DNA of 64,000 nucleotides, from positions 18,949,260 through 19,013,259 of the forward strand of contig NC_065530.1 of assembly GCF_020184175.1 (NCBI RefSeq), read 5' to 3'. The translations under genes were made by a program, and so were the position numbers. Numbering within the stretch: the stretch's first letter is position 1; each line of letters opens with the position of its first letter. The DNA comes from Aphis gossypii. Taxonomy: Eukaryota; Arthropoda; Insecta; Hemiptera; Aphididae. Shown in pieces: positions 1 through 12,400 of this stretch. A model generated the notes under the pieces. That model had not been told where the DNA came from and ran no database searches. It saw nothing but the letters and a program-made list of their open reading frames with translations.

Positions 1-1
1 T

Positions 2-3000
2 TATTGCGTACCGTATGATCAGTGTCTGCCGCACGAAGTGGCTCGCAAGGAAGACGGCATCGCGGGTATCGACCCAAGGAACTTACACCAACAAGGCAAG
101 ACCGATATCGAAGCCATCGGGCTAGATGAAGTAGTGGTCACTGACGGCAATGGTACCATCGTGTCACATCACAAACCGACTGTTGACGTGGCCTCCGACA
201 AACAGGCCAAGGCGCGCCGACGCAGGGACGCCCCGCAGAGCAAACAAGACGCCGAACCGGTAAGTAACCTAACCTACCCCCCTCAACCAAAAACTGCCCT
301 TACATGCGAAATAATTTAACGATATTTGAGGACAAACCTATGGATAATATTTTACTATAAAAACATATTATATATGTTTAGTAAAATATCTTACGATTTA
401 CATAATATATTATTATACGATAAAATATTACACTACTCAATCCGACTATATCATACATTATTATAAAATACTATACCTATATATACGAAGCGATACTCTT
501 GAACAAACGATACTACATGCGATGTCATGTTGTGACTTATATAACGTTTGAAACTGGACTTTTTAGCGATACCTCGAAAGACCTACTTCGGTGGACGACT
601 TAATCAGCAACGGATATAACGTGGAGATCCCATACGAAGACGACCACACCGATGGCGTAAGTGCAATTAAATTCGTGTGCGCCAAAAACTAACAAACACA
701 CACACACACACACATACACACACACATATCACACTAAGTAGCACATTATACTTAATGTTTGCAAAACTTTTCGAGTTGTGGCCACTGGAGGTTTGAGTCA
801 CGTTCTTATACAATGCATTTATATGACTTTGTCTCGGGCTATTTTTTTTTTTTTTGCAATTGACACAAATCCTTGACACGTATTAATATGTAAAAACAAA
901 ATTTGTTGTACGTATTATTGTCAACGGAAACAATTAAAATCATACGATTATCATAATAATTGTTATTTATTACTTATTAGTGATAAAATATCTCGTAAAT
1001 AGATTATAATTCATCACTATTGTAAATAAACGTAATTCAAATTTCCAGTAGACGATATGAGAAAAAAACTTTTAACGCTTGACATACTGATCACAATGTA
1101 CTCACTCAATATATTGTACGTTTGACTAACGGGTTTACATTTACCAGCACAACAAAAAAATAAGCAACGAGTTGAAAATTGTTAACTACGCATACATGTA
1201 TATATAAACACACAATAACGATGATAGACCGTAGACTCGGAAAAAAGAAAATGAAACGCCAAAAAAAAAAAAATATTACTTCCGTTCGGAAGTGTTGCGA
1301 AACGTCAATGTGTATAATATTATGAAGAATATGAAAACTATTTTTTTCCTACGTCTGATCTGAACACTTATCTATAGCGCTATCACAATTCACTACACAC
1401 AGTGTATATATTATATACACATAAATAAATCGTATTTGACGAAATTTTCTACGTCCAAACAATTTAAAAATACACAAACGGTTTTAAGTAATTTATCAGT
1501 TTTTTTAAAAGATAATATTTCAATAGTCATCCAAGTAAATAATATCGCACATAAAATATTTGTGTGTAGTTTGCTCTAGTACCTACTCAATAATATTGTT
1601 CGACGACATAGTCAACTTGTTTTTACGCGTTGTTACATTTGTACATGGATATACCACGAGATGAAAAAATTAAAAATTTTATTGACAAAGACAAATGTGT
1701 ACCACTCGAATACATGATAATGGACGTGAGAAAGACCGAACGTGTCTTCTAATTCTCAACGTTTGTAATGTTAATATTGAATTACGTAATACGCAATATA
1801 CGTACGTTACATTTTATTTTGTGTTAACATCTTATTTCATTAAATTTCTCTCTACACAAACGGTCAATGAACGCTAATGATTGTTTTCCGTGGTGTGAAT
1901 ATGATTGAGGAAATTATTCATATTTATTTTCATAAATTACACACATAGTAAATATACTTTTCGAATAATAACATGAATGAATTTAAATCACAAAACAATA
2001 ACAATAACAACTTTAATAAAAATATAAATATAACAATTTCCATGTATTTTACATTAACTAACATTGGTTTTAACTCATGAAAACTTACTTATTCATCTTA
2101 ACTCGACCAAAATAGTTCCAAAAAACGAATATTTCGCGATTATATTTTTTACACCTGAAAAACGATAAACTGAAAAGAATATATCCAATCTTACGATCAT
2201 ATCTGACAACTATAGGGCAGCAGAATAGGTTTGATCGGGTGGTGTGTATATGTGTTTACAGCGAAAATTCGGGGGTCTACTCGGGGGCAGTTCAGGAGGA
2301 GGCGGCGGAGCCGTGAACGAGGACTCTGACGACACCGGAAGTTCCGGCGTCAAAGTCCGACCCACATTTGGAGTATCTTTTGGACTACCTTCTGGCGGCG
2401 GTGGCGGCGGTTCCCCCTATCCAATCAGCCCCTATGGTCCCAATCCCTCGGTAAACCCTTATGGTCATTCCCTGGGAGGTGGTAACGGCCTTAATCTGGG
2501 CTTGGTCAGCGTTAATCCCCTATTATCATTACAAGTCAGCAAAGACGAATACGGAGAGAAAATTGTCAAGCCCTGGGTGAACCTACACGTAACACCCAAC
2601 GCGGGTCTGGTACACAAGGTCGGCGATATCGTCCACAAGCTCAAGTCACCACACTACGGTGGTGGTTACGGACACCACGAGTACCCTCCCTCATACCTTC
2701 ACCAGCATAACCATTACCACGTGCAACCTCCACCTCCACCACCTCCATATTATCATGGTAGTCCTTCATATTACGGCCCATCTAAACCATTCTATCACTC
2801 CAAACCATATTACGGCGGTGGATACGGAGGGGGCAGCTATGGCGGAGGTTACGAAAGTGACGGTTATAGTAATGGCGGTTATGCACCCGAATATCACTCG
2901 TACAGAAACGAGGAATATGACAACCACGATGATTATGGTTCATCAGCTGCCGGTGATTATTACGGTCAGCAGCCCGACGATTTTGATTCTGACTCCTACT

Positions 3001-6000
3001 ATAGAAGTTCAAATATTACCGGTAGTAATAACAGAGGTAGCAACAATGGTGGTTACAATAGCCATGACGAATCGTCGTCGTTCGGCGCCGCCGGTAGTCC
3101 AAAAGTATCTTTTCCTAACGACCGTCAGTCCACGGGGTCCATTAAGTTCGTAGGTGGCGGCCAACGACGCAAAAGAGATGTGGAAGAGGTGAGATAGTTA
3201 AAACGTAACATTATTGGGTTCCTACCGACACTAACACGTGGTGGTACGAAATCGATGTTCCAATCATCTCGGTGAACGGAACAAAGTCAAATGGAGTCAA
3301 CGTGTTAGTATCTAATGGCACGTTCACCAAGGTTAGGTTTGTGCCTATAAGTCTGTTTTTAAAAACAAAAAAAAATATATTCGAGAGTCCCTATTTAATG
3401 TATATAGTACAGAAATGCTAATGTATAATATGAATTCAAAAATCCATAACCACATAATTTCCAAAAAAAAAATTGTATAACTATACCTTAAGAAGTTGAC
3501 TATTATACAAAAAAATGCTCGTCCCTAATGCCCATATTCTATTTGACTTGGCTCTACCACCCAGCTATGTATAATACTAATCGCTAAATACTGCAGATGT
3601 TTGGAACAACAAATTGCACACGATTTTGCTTCGTCGTCGCAAACAATCGATCGTAAATAATACAATATTCTAACTAAATATCTATATTTGTACATGCAAT
3701 ATATTTACACGCTTAAAACAGGGAATAGTCCAATAATAACCACTGCAATAACATCAAATTAAAAAAAATATCATCCCGAGGTTATTAATTATTAACAAAA
3801 TGAAACGATTTAAGGTTCAAGTGAGAGTATTATGATAGGTACCACACCATATTTTTGGTCCGAACATATTATCATATTTCGAATCAAAAATAAACACTAA
3901 ACACATTGTTATTTTATACTTTTTCTACACTCGCCTAACTCGTTATGCTACTCAGTCCAACGCCTTTCGTTTGACCCGAATCACACTAAACACTAAACAC
4001 TAAACACATTACAAAACATCACTTTATTAACCGTTTTAGACATACGAAAATTGTCTAATCATAACGCATATTCAAATAAAAATAACATTTTATAATATTT
4101 TATCATCGTCGTATTTGACACCGCTCGAAACGTATGGACGTAGACTTAAATGTACAATATGTGTATGTGTGTATAGCGTCAGTCGTCGTATTCGGCTAAC
4201 GGCCGTTGCGGACCCAGGCAAGTTTGCTGCAGACGACCACCCTCACCACCCATCCACTCGGGTTCGTCTTCCAACTACGTCAGCACCGGACAATGTGGTA
4301 AGAGAAACACACACGGAATCACCGGAAGGATCAAGACACCCGCATACGTGGACGGAGACAGCGAGTTCGGTGAGTGGCACTACTTGACTACATATTTTAA
4401 AATTATACTTAAACCGATACGTATATTTGTTAAATCTAACATCACCAAGTGGCAAGTGTATGTTATTATATAATTACTTAATTACATTATTTGTACTCAC
4501 CGAATGATGTTTTAATGCACAGGTGAATACCCATGGCAAGTGGCCATCCTCAAGAAGGACCCACAAGAAAGCGTATACGTTTGTGGTGGTACTCTGATCG
4601 ATTCGTTGCACGTGCTCACTGCTGCCCACTGCATCAAAACGTGAGTTTCGATAACGTTAAATAATGTATTTTATTTTGCCAACCCGGTATCCTATTTCGT
4701 ATTTCAATCATTGATTATTTAACTATTTTTATGTACACAGATACCATGAACAAGACTTGCGCGTTCGTCTGGGCGAATGGGACGTAAACCATGACGTGGA
4801 ATTCTACCCGTATGTAGAAACAGACGTTGTTAGCGTGGTTATACACCGTGAGTTCTACGCAGGCACGTTGTACAATGATCTGGCCATACTTCGCATGGAC
4901 AAACCCGTCGACTTTTCCCGAAACCCACACATAAGCCCGGCCTGTTTGGCGGACGCGTTCTCTGACTTTACCGGACAACGGTGCTGGACGACCGGATGGG
5001 GCAAAGACGCATTTGGCGATTACGGAAAATACCAAAACATCCTCAAAGTAAATCTTGCATAATATTGTAGAAAATATCGAAATTCTAATCTCAGTGTTAG
5101 CATTAATGCAAATTAATGAAGTTTTTTTTTTGATAACATTTCGATGTGAAAAAAAATGTATTTTTAATATTCACAATAAGTATTATAATATATACAATAA
5201 TAATAAGAAAAAATGGAGAAAATCCTTATTACAATCGGTCTCCGATCAACTTAGGAAACAGGATTTTCAGTACCTACTTTAATAATATTATTTAGAAAAT
5301 ACCATTACATTTAGAAATGAAAATTATGATTATACTATTAAAGCAGGAAACGATGATTTTCATAATTTATCAAAAAAAGTAACTTTTTTTTTTTGTAACT
5401 TTTTGTGCGTTTATGACAACACCAAGAATCGTGAGCGTATGGATTACGTCAAAGAAAAATTAATTATTGTAACACCAATGAACCATTTTTTTTTTTTTTG
5501 TACATAGGAAGTGGACGTTCCGGTGATTTCTAACCGCCAGTGCGAAACACAATTGCAGCAAACCCGCCTTGGATACGACTTTAAATTGCACAACGGTTTC
5601 TTATGCGCAGGTGGAGAAGAAGGAAAAGACGCTTGCAAGGTACGTTGATAAAAAAAAAATTTTTTAATATCTCTAGTATATATACATTAATAACACATTA
5701 ATTATTGCTTACGTTACATAATAATATTATAATATAATATGATTATCAGTAATCAGTATTAATTTGAATAAATTCATTATAAATTATAAATAATGATAAG
5801 CAATGAACATGTTAGATAAAACACTCCATTTATAATTAATTTTTATGGTTCTTTGATAAGGTTTTCTATAAAAACAACTATTTAATAAACTCTATAAAAT
5901 ACAAAATGTCTTTAATGTCCTATAGACTATGGTTATATAAGACCTAATGTTGCACGCGTTATCAATTATCATAGTAAAAAATTTCACAAAAACCGAGACT

Positions 6001-6421
6001 CTTATCAATTTATATTTCCTTTTAACCTTTTCTTGTTGTTCTTATGGTCTTAAAAATCACTCAATTTAACCGTTGTTATTATTATATTTAAAAATAAAAA
6101 CTGCTCACAATTTTTCCATTTAGAGACTCCTATATTATTCAGTAATTTGTATGATAGATATTAGATATATCATGTATGCTTACTATTTTTCATCAATAAA
6201 TACTTATATTCATTCACTCGAATTTATCTCATCAACGACAATTTGTTATGCGTTTAAAGGGTGACGGCGGTGGTCCATTGGTCTGCGAGCGCGCAGGATC
6301 GTGGTACTTAGTCGGAATCGTCAGCTGGGGCGTGGGATGCGGTCAACCTGGCGTCCCTGGTGTCTATGTAAAGGTGTCCCACTACCTGGACTGGATCAGA
6401 CAAATCACCAACAAATACTAG
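2..6421 (+). CDS. CLIP-type serine protease homologue, catalytically dead (5' end outside window)
   Basis: Exons 2-259, 567-656, 2262-3188, 4177-4369, 4523-4640, 4741-5047, 5508-5639 and 6260-6421 join with matching phases into 728 residues ending in TAG. The opening YCVPYDQC and the later CGPRQVCC (4207-4230) look like the split cysteine pattern of an insect CLIP domain; about 425 residues rich in Gly, Tyr, His, Pro and Ser separate them. A chymotrypsin-fold domain follows, from GEYPWQVAIL to WIRQITNKY. His of TAAHC (4627-4629) and Asp of NDLAIL (4877-4879) are present, but the motif reads GDGGGPL, so Gly (GGC, 6266-6268) replaces the nucleophile. Families with this change (prophenoloxidase-activating factor 2, masquerade, Scarface) are secreted non-catalytic cofactors in melanisation or epithelial signalling. 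Two basic sites, ARRRRDA (212-232) and RRKRDV (3165-3182), could be cut by furin-like convertases. The signal peptide must lie upstream. The exact orthologue is uncertain. Confidence 0.88.
692..730. repeat. (AC)n microsatellite
   Basis: An interrupted run of AC dinucleotides in intron 2 (657-2261) of the serine protease homologue. The rest of that intron is AT-rich with no recognisable coding or repeat content. Confidence 0.85.
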
Positions 6422-6756
6422 AATGAAAGACGAATCCGAGCGGATTATTATTATTATTTTTTAAATTATTTATTTTAAACGTATTAGTATACTTACTATA
6501 TTTTATGGAATTGTCGTGCTGAACAAAGAAATTTAATTTTTTTTACCCCATGTTAAGTATTATACTTTAATAATATTTATTAATTATATATAGAAAGATT
6601 CCTGTATAATATGCACACCGTAAGTGTATTGCGTAATATTGTATTGTATAATGTATTCGTAGTTTGTTTCGAATGACATTTGTATACTCGACAATGTCAA
6701 GAAGACTGATAGGGTTGTTTTAATGATTTAAACGGAGGAATCTGAAATTCTTGATA

Positions 6757-6762
6757 AATAAA
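6757..6762 (+). terminator. Likely poly(A) signal of the serine protease homologue gene
   Basis: AATAAA lies 336 bp after the TAG stop, in overlapping AATAAAATAAAATA. Another AATAAA near 7179 could serve a longer 3' UTR. Confidence 0.45.
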
Positions 6763-8856
6763 ATAAAATACAAATTAATTTCATTCGAAAACATAGTTAA
6801 AGTATTGTATGTTTTCTTTAATACGACCCCCAGTATATAACTCGTGAGTGTTACTATAGTATGTTACCATTGATTTTTCTATATTATATTATTATTATTT
6901 CACCACTTAAAATTATGTAAGTATTGTGCCACAGTGGTAGAATATAATTAAGTAATTATATTATGTATCTGTTTTTACACTAATTATGTACCAATAATGT
7001 TAAAAACAAATACATATAATAAGACATATACGACCAACACTTGTAAATAAAAAATAACTTGTGCTCTAAACATCTGGATAAGTAAACGTTGTACCTATAC
7101 GTATTATTATAGAAATAAGTTTCTATTAATTGTTCCATTTAAATTATTATTATTGCTATAAAAATTTGTATGGATCCAATAAAAATATATATTTTTGTAT
7201 TTGAAAGAATAACTGGTGGTTTTATTTTATTTTATTACCTTCATTCATTCATTCATTAAATTATATCCGCAAAATGTGATATTATAATTTACGCATGGCT
7301 TCGTAAAGAAATGAAAGAGTATTTACAAGCCTTATTGTACTACCTACATTTCTATCTGTAAGCTAATGCTGTTTGAACCATTACAAGTTTATTATAATAA
7401 ATATTCCTTGATAATCAAAATATCAAATATTATAAACACACCTATATAATCCATTAGTTAAATAAGATCTAGCTTAAAAGCTGATACATTAACCAATAAT
7501 TTAACCATTACCAATAGTCAAAAAAAAAAAAAGTATATATAAGATTACGTTTAACAATTAGATTACAATACAAACTAAAAACAAGCAATTAAAATTAGAA
7601 TTATTATTTTTAGCGTACTGTAAGTGTCCTAAGTCTTCGATAGATTACATATAGAATTATTATATTAATAGAATATTTAATACAGATTATATTTAAATAA
7701 TAATGCTTCCACTAATAGTTGATAATCGTTATATCTATGACATTATTGTTATAAAAAAAATAATAATATATGTGTTTTAATTATTTCACATAAAATTATT
7801 AATTGAATCTTTTGATTTGAGTTCACTAATTGATCTGTGAACTTTCATCTTTTGGATTCGTTACAAAAATGGGACATTTACTCATCAATAACCAAGTTAT
7901 TATAATAGAATACCAATCAAATGCAACAGCCAACAGTTTACCCTAAAAAAATTACATTTATATATCTATATTCGTAGGTATAGATGTATAATACATATTA
8001 TACATATATATATTAAGTATCAATAATATAATATGTTTTCGTGAATAGGTATATACGTAATACCTAAATAAATAACATATAAAAATCTGAACAGATTTCT
8101 CAAAATATATAAATAATAATAATAAACTACTAACTAATAATTATTCGTCGCAACCGAATTAGGTCCCAATTACTATAGCGTTGATCACGTGTAATATTAT
8201 ACTAATTGGACCTCAGATTTTTTTTTTAATGTTTATGTGACAGCAACATTGATGGCCAATGGCATGCAAGATTGTATACTCAAAAGTTATCCAAAAATGT
8301 TTACAATGTTTATAATAGGTACATAAAATCATTATATCCTTTTATTTTTTATATTTCTCCCAAATAACTGAATAAAAAACATTTTCGAATTTTATGTAAT
8401 GAATACAGCTAACTTATTACGAAATAATAATATATATATATAACAAAAAAGAAATCTTAAAAACATTTTTAACCATAAAAGCATATGGGTCAAAATAGAT
8501 CATAAAATTGGAAGTAAAATGTTATTATGCTAATAATATAATACTTACTAAAAATTAAAATATAATGATGTGATGTTTCGTTCATAATCGAAATCACCCT
8601 ATTTCACTCACTTAGTTTCTCATTTCAATTTATTATATCATAATCATTCAAATTATAAATACGTTTAATTAAAAGAGTATACAGCTTTTGGATTCAGCGA
8701 CCTTACCTTAACAGTTAACGTGTTCCGTTGTCAGTTCTCAGGATCGTGCATTTGACTCATTTAGTAAAAAAAACTGTGTATGCTAGAGAACCCTGAATGG
8801 CAAAGATAAAACAATTTAATCAGACTCGATGAATACGGCAAAACAATAGTCATACT

Positions 8857-8863
8857 TATAAAA
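8857..8863 (+). promoter_or_regulatory. Candidate TATA box for a short transcript
   Basis: TATAAAA is followed about 25-35 bp later by Inr-like sequence in a locally GC-richer stretch (8864-8900), then an ATG at 8926 opening a 65-codon frame with no recognised similarity. The frame has an AT-driven composition (Ile, Asn, Tyr, Val) and may be chance; a non-coding transcript is equally possible. Confidence 0.25.
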
Positions 8864-9083
8864 CCGGGTTCACGTTCATCGTCGTCTAGTATATCGTACA
8901 CTCATTTTCCTTTTATCGCTATTGAATGGTCGTTGTAAATTGTAATTATACTATTAAAATGACAAACATGACACAACAGATGACAGGCTGTGAATTCGGC
9001 TTAATCCTCAAAAAATATTTCGGTTACCTACTGATCAGTATTGCAGTATACAAGTATAGTATGATAAATGATAATATAACAGT

Positions 9084-9114
9084 AACTTTGGTAGTAAGTT
9101 ATTCTACCAAAGTT
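9084..9114. other. Perfect 11-bp hairpin
   Basis: AACTTTGGTAG (9084-9094) and its exact reverse complement CTACCAAAGTT (9104-9114) flank a 9-nt loop. It overlaps the end of the small frame at 8926-9123, so it could be an RNA structure or a minor repeat end. Confidence 0.4.
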
Positions 9115-9430
9115 GTACTATAATCGCATTTCAATCAAGTCTCACCATAATATTCATCAAATATCTGGTTTCAGTAATGTTATATTGTGCTTTCATATTT
9201 TTATCTATTTTTTCTAAAACTCTCACATAGCTCTTAATATATTTTTATCTTTATCCGTTAAACGCTCTAATTTCATTAGTTAATTATACGTAAAATCAAG
9301 TTTATTATATAAGTATAGTGTAATTTGTAATTTATTATTGTTTTTTTCTGTTATAACTACATATATTGAGTTAATATTTACCAAAAATTAAGTAAAAAAA
9401 AAAAACAGTAATAGTAATTATAAAAATTCT

Positions 9431-12400
9431 TCATTTACACCAAACAGTTGGCGCGTTACTTAAATCTAATTCTCGGCTTTTATTCAATGCCTGCTCGTGC
9501 ACAGGTGCCAAGTCCATGGCCCGCTGCAACTCCGGTCCGTAGAGATGAGCCCGGTCTGGTGCCAATGTCAAAGCCAACCTGAGTTCATCGATAGCTAAAT
9601 GTGCAGTATTTAGTTCGACCAGCGCCTTGCCTCGGTTGTAATACGCCTCGGCTCGCCAAACCACGTTTCCTTCAACCGCTGGCACCAACAACTCCAACGC
9701 CTGCGAATAAAATATATTTCTATGCTGTATGGTAATTCATCGATAACCTATTATCGTTTAGCAATCCATTTATTCAATATCTGGTTTTAGTAATTTTTAA
9801 GTAGGTATACTTAAAAACCATTTATTTTTAAATACCCATACCTACTCAGATATTTTATATCATCTAAGACAGTAACCACAGTCTGTTCCCAACCTTTTTC
9901 ATTCTACGCCCTCCTTAAATTAGTTTAGATGAGTTTTTTTATTTGTGAGACAATAAATCATAAAAAATAACTATATATTATACAAATATACAATATACTT
10001 ATATTTACTTTTATGATTATTTTTATTATTTTCGTGATTTTAAATTATAATAAAAATAAAAATAAATAAATAAATTTTAATTATAAATTAACTTACGAAG
10101 CAATAATATTTAGTAAAAAAAAAATTATTGAATATAAAAACTAAATATTAATATAAAATATACATAACAACGGTACTAAAAATGCGACTCGACTGACGTG
10201 TATACTGTAAATGCGAAGTCGTACTTAGAAATAGTATTTCAACGCATGCTCTATCTGGATTCTAATATCCGTTATCGGAGGCAAAAAAATAGCCGTGAGT
10301 CGTGCGAATTAAACATCTACTAATATTATCAGATTAAATGCAAAAAGGTCTATCGATTCTATCGTTATAGTATAATATAATTGTTATCGATGCGCGATAA
10401 TCTGAAAATTAGTTTAGTGATAACGTAATTTTCGTACTTTCATCATCATATCAACCCCCCCTCCCCTGATAAGACTCTAAATTTCCCCTGGTGGGAAATC
10501 CCCCCCTTAGGAACCGCTAATCGAAGAAGTGGCGATACAAACTTCTTTTTTTTCAAATTAGTAATGTTAAAATATTTGGAATATTCTCGTTTGAATTTTG
10601 TTTTATACACCTACCTGCATAAACATATTCATAAAAATCATCTCTTTAAAAATATTATATTATAAGAGGTGGTTATAATTTAATAAATAAAGTTTATACC
10701 GTTACAAGATGCTTCTTAAATAGTACAAAAATATTATTACTTTAAATTATGGATATTAAGTACATATATCAACCCCTCACATACAAGATACACACGCATT
10801 TTATCTCCTATACACTTTTGCTGTTATATCCGTGATTCATCAAACCCTTTAGATAATAATGAGAAATTAAGACCAGTAGAAATACATTTTTCTATAATAA
10901 TTAATAAAATTACTAGACCTATCGTATAAAATGCATATCTATAAATAGTCCACTAATATTTTACTTACAGTTGTTGCATCTTCGACTGCTTTATGATAAT
11001 TTTTCATTTGAACTTGCGCTTTAGATCTGTTCAAATATAATACAGCCATTTTTGGGCTCAACTTTATTCCATGTGAATAAGCACTTACGGCTCCAATGTA
11101 ATTTAGTTCTGTCATAAAAGTACTATGGAAAAATAAATTAACAAATTAAATATTAATACCTACATTATAATTTATATATTAACTTAGTGATACCGAACAT
11201 TTATATTGTATTGAGAGGTAGTCATAAAAAAATAAGAGAGTGACATACTTTTTGTTTAAAAACTTTTTTAATGCATTTTACTATGTGAGTACTGAGTAAT
11301 AACTAGTAAGACGTGGAAATAATCTTTAATTTAATTTAAAAATAACTTCGGTACCATTCATTTATATTTTGTTGACAAAACAAAAGTATGTATTGAAAAA
11401 ATAGAAAATTGTCAATAAAAAATTATAAATTTTCATATGTTGTTGTTATTACTAAAATTAAAAAATATATATATCAAAAGATTATTGATGTCTCAGTTAT
11501 ATTCAACTGTCCAATTAATTCAATATAACTAATAATAATTATAATAATAAGTTGCTCACTTTCCTTTTTGTAAACACCATTCCGGATCATGTTCTTCTGG
11601 TCTTAAGTCTTCTTCCACAAACCCTGCCGCCCTTCTGGCAGCGGTCTGCTTTTTTAACCACTGTAATTTTTTGACAATCGATTTTATCATGGTTGATAGT
11701 ATATCATAATCGTAATAATTTAACTATACGTCTATAAATAAAGTTTTACCTCTTCTTCGTCAGCTTTAGTCGATTCTCTACTCGGAGTAGTAAAGTGTCT
11801 TGGAGTGAAATTAATCTCGATTGTTTTAAAATTTCTAGGACTTGGCAATTGGTTAATACATTCAGTTGGTTCATTTTCTATCTCATAGATCTTAATCGGT
11901 TCATTAGTTGAAAAAATGTCTTTATTATTTTTATTAACTTTCTCTATAAAATACACAAAACAAATAGATATAAAATAGACACGTCAAATAAATATTAGGA
12001 ATCTTTATACGAATGTTCTATCGTTGTTTAAAACACGTTTACTTCAACCTAACGGCGCGTAACTATTAATAACGTTATACTCATGACGATCCGTGATCGG
12101 CGGTGGCCACTGCCTATATCAATAAAGGCAATGGTCGCGGCAGCGCCGATCATGGATCGTCATAAATTCTAAATTCTAATATTTAGTTTCTAACTGTAAG
12201 GACGTTTTTGACTCTTTGTGGACTGACAGGAAAGTTCATGTTTAAGTTTTATATAAAATAAATATATACTCAATCATATAATACTAATTATAAGTTAAAT
12301 AATAAGTCTATAAAAACAAAGGTGTGCAACGCTCAGATTACTAGAAGAAAATACACGAGAAACAAAAACCGACTGAAAATCATTGTTTATTAAGATATTC

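Larger units (their letters stand above)
6422..9430. other. Intergenic: protease homologue 3' UTR, then non-coding AT-rich DNA
   Basis: Between the + strand protease homologue and the 3' end of DNAAF4 (-) no conserved coding sequence is visible. A TTCA tetranucleotide run lies near 7241-7260. The only transcription-like signals are the TATA box at 8857 and a perfect hairpin at 9084-9114, listed separately. Confidence 0.6.

Noticed and set aside
2659..3153. 164-codon + strand frame rich in Thr, Ile and His
   Set aside because: It is a shadow in another frame of the Gly/Tyr-rich exon of the serine protease homologue; the splice phases support the other frame.
4715..5035. 106-codon minus-strand frame
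   Set aside because: It lies opposite the conserved protease-domain exon 4741-5047; no independent similarity.
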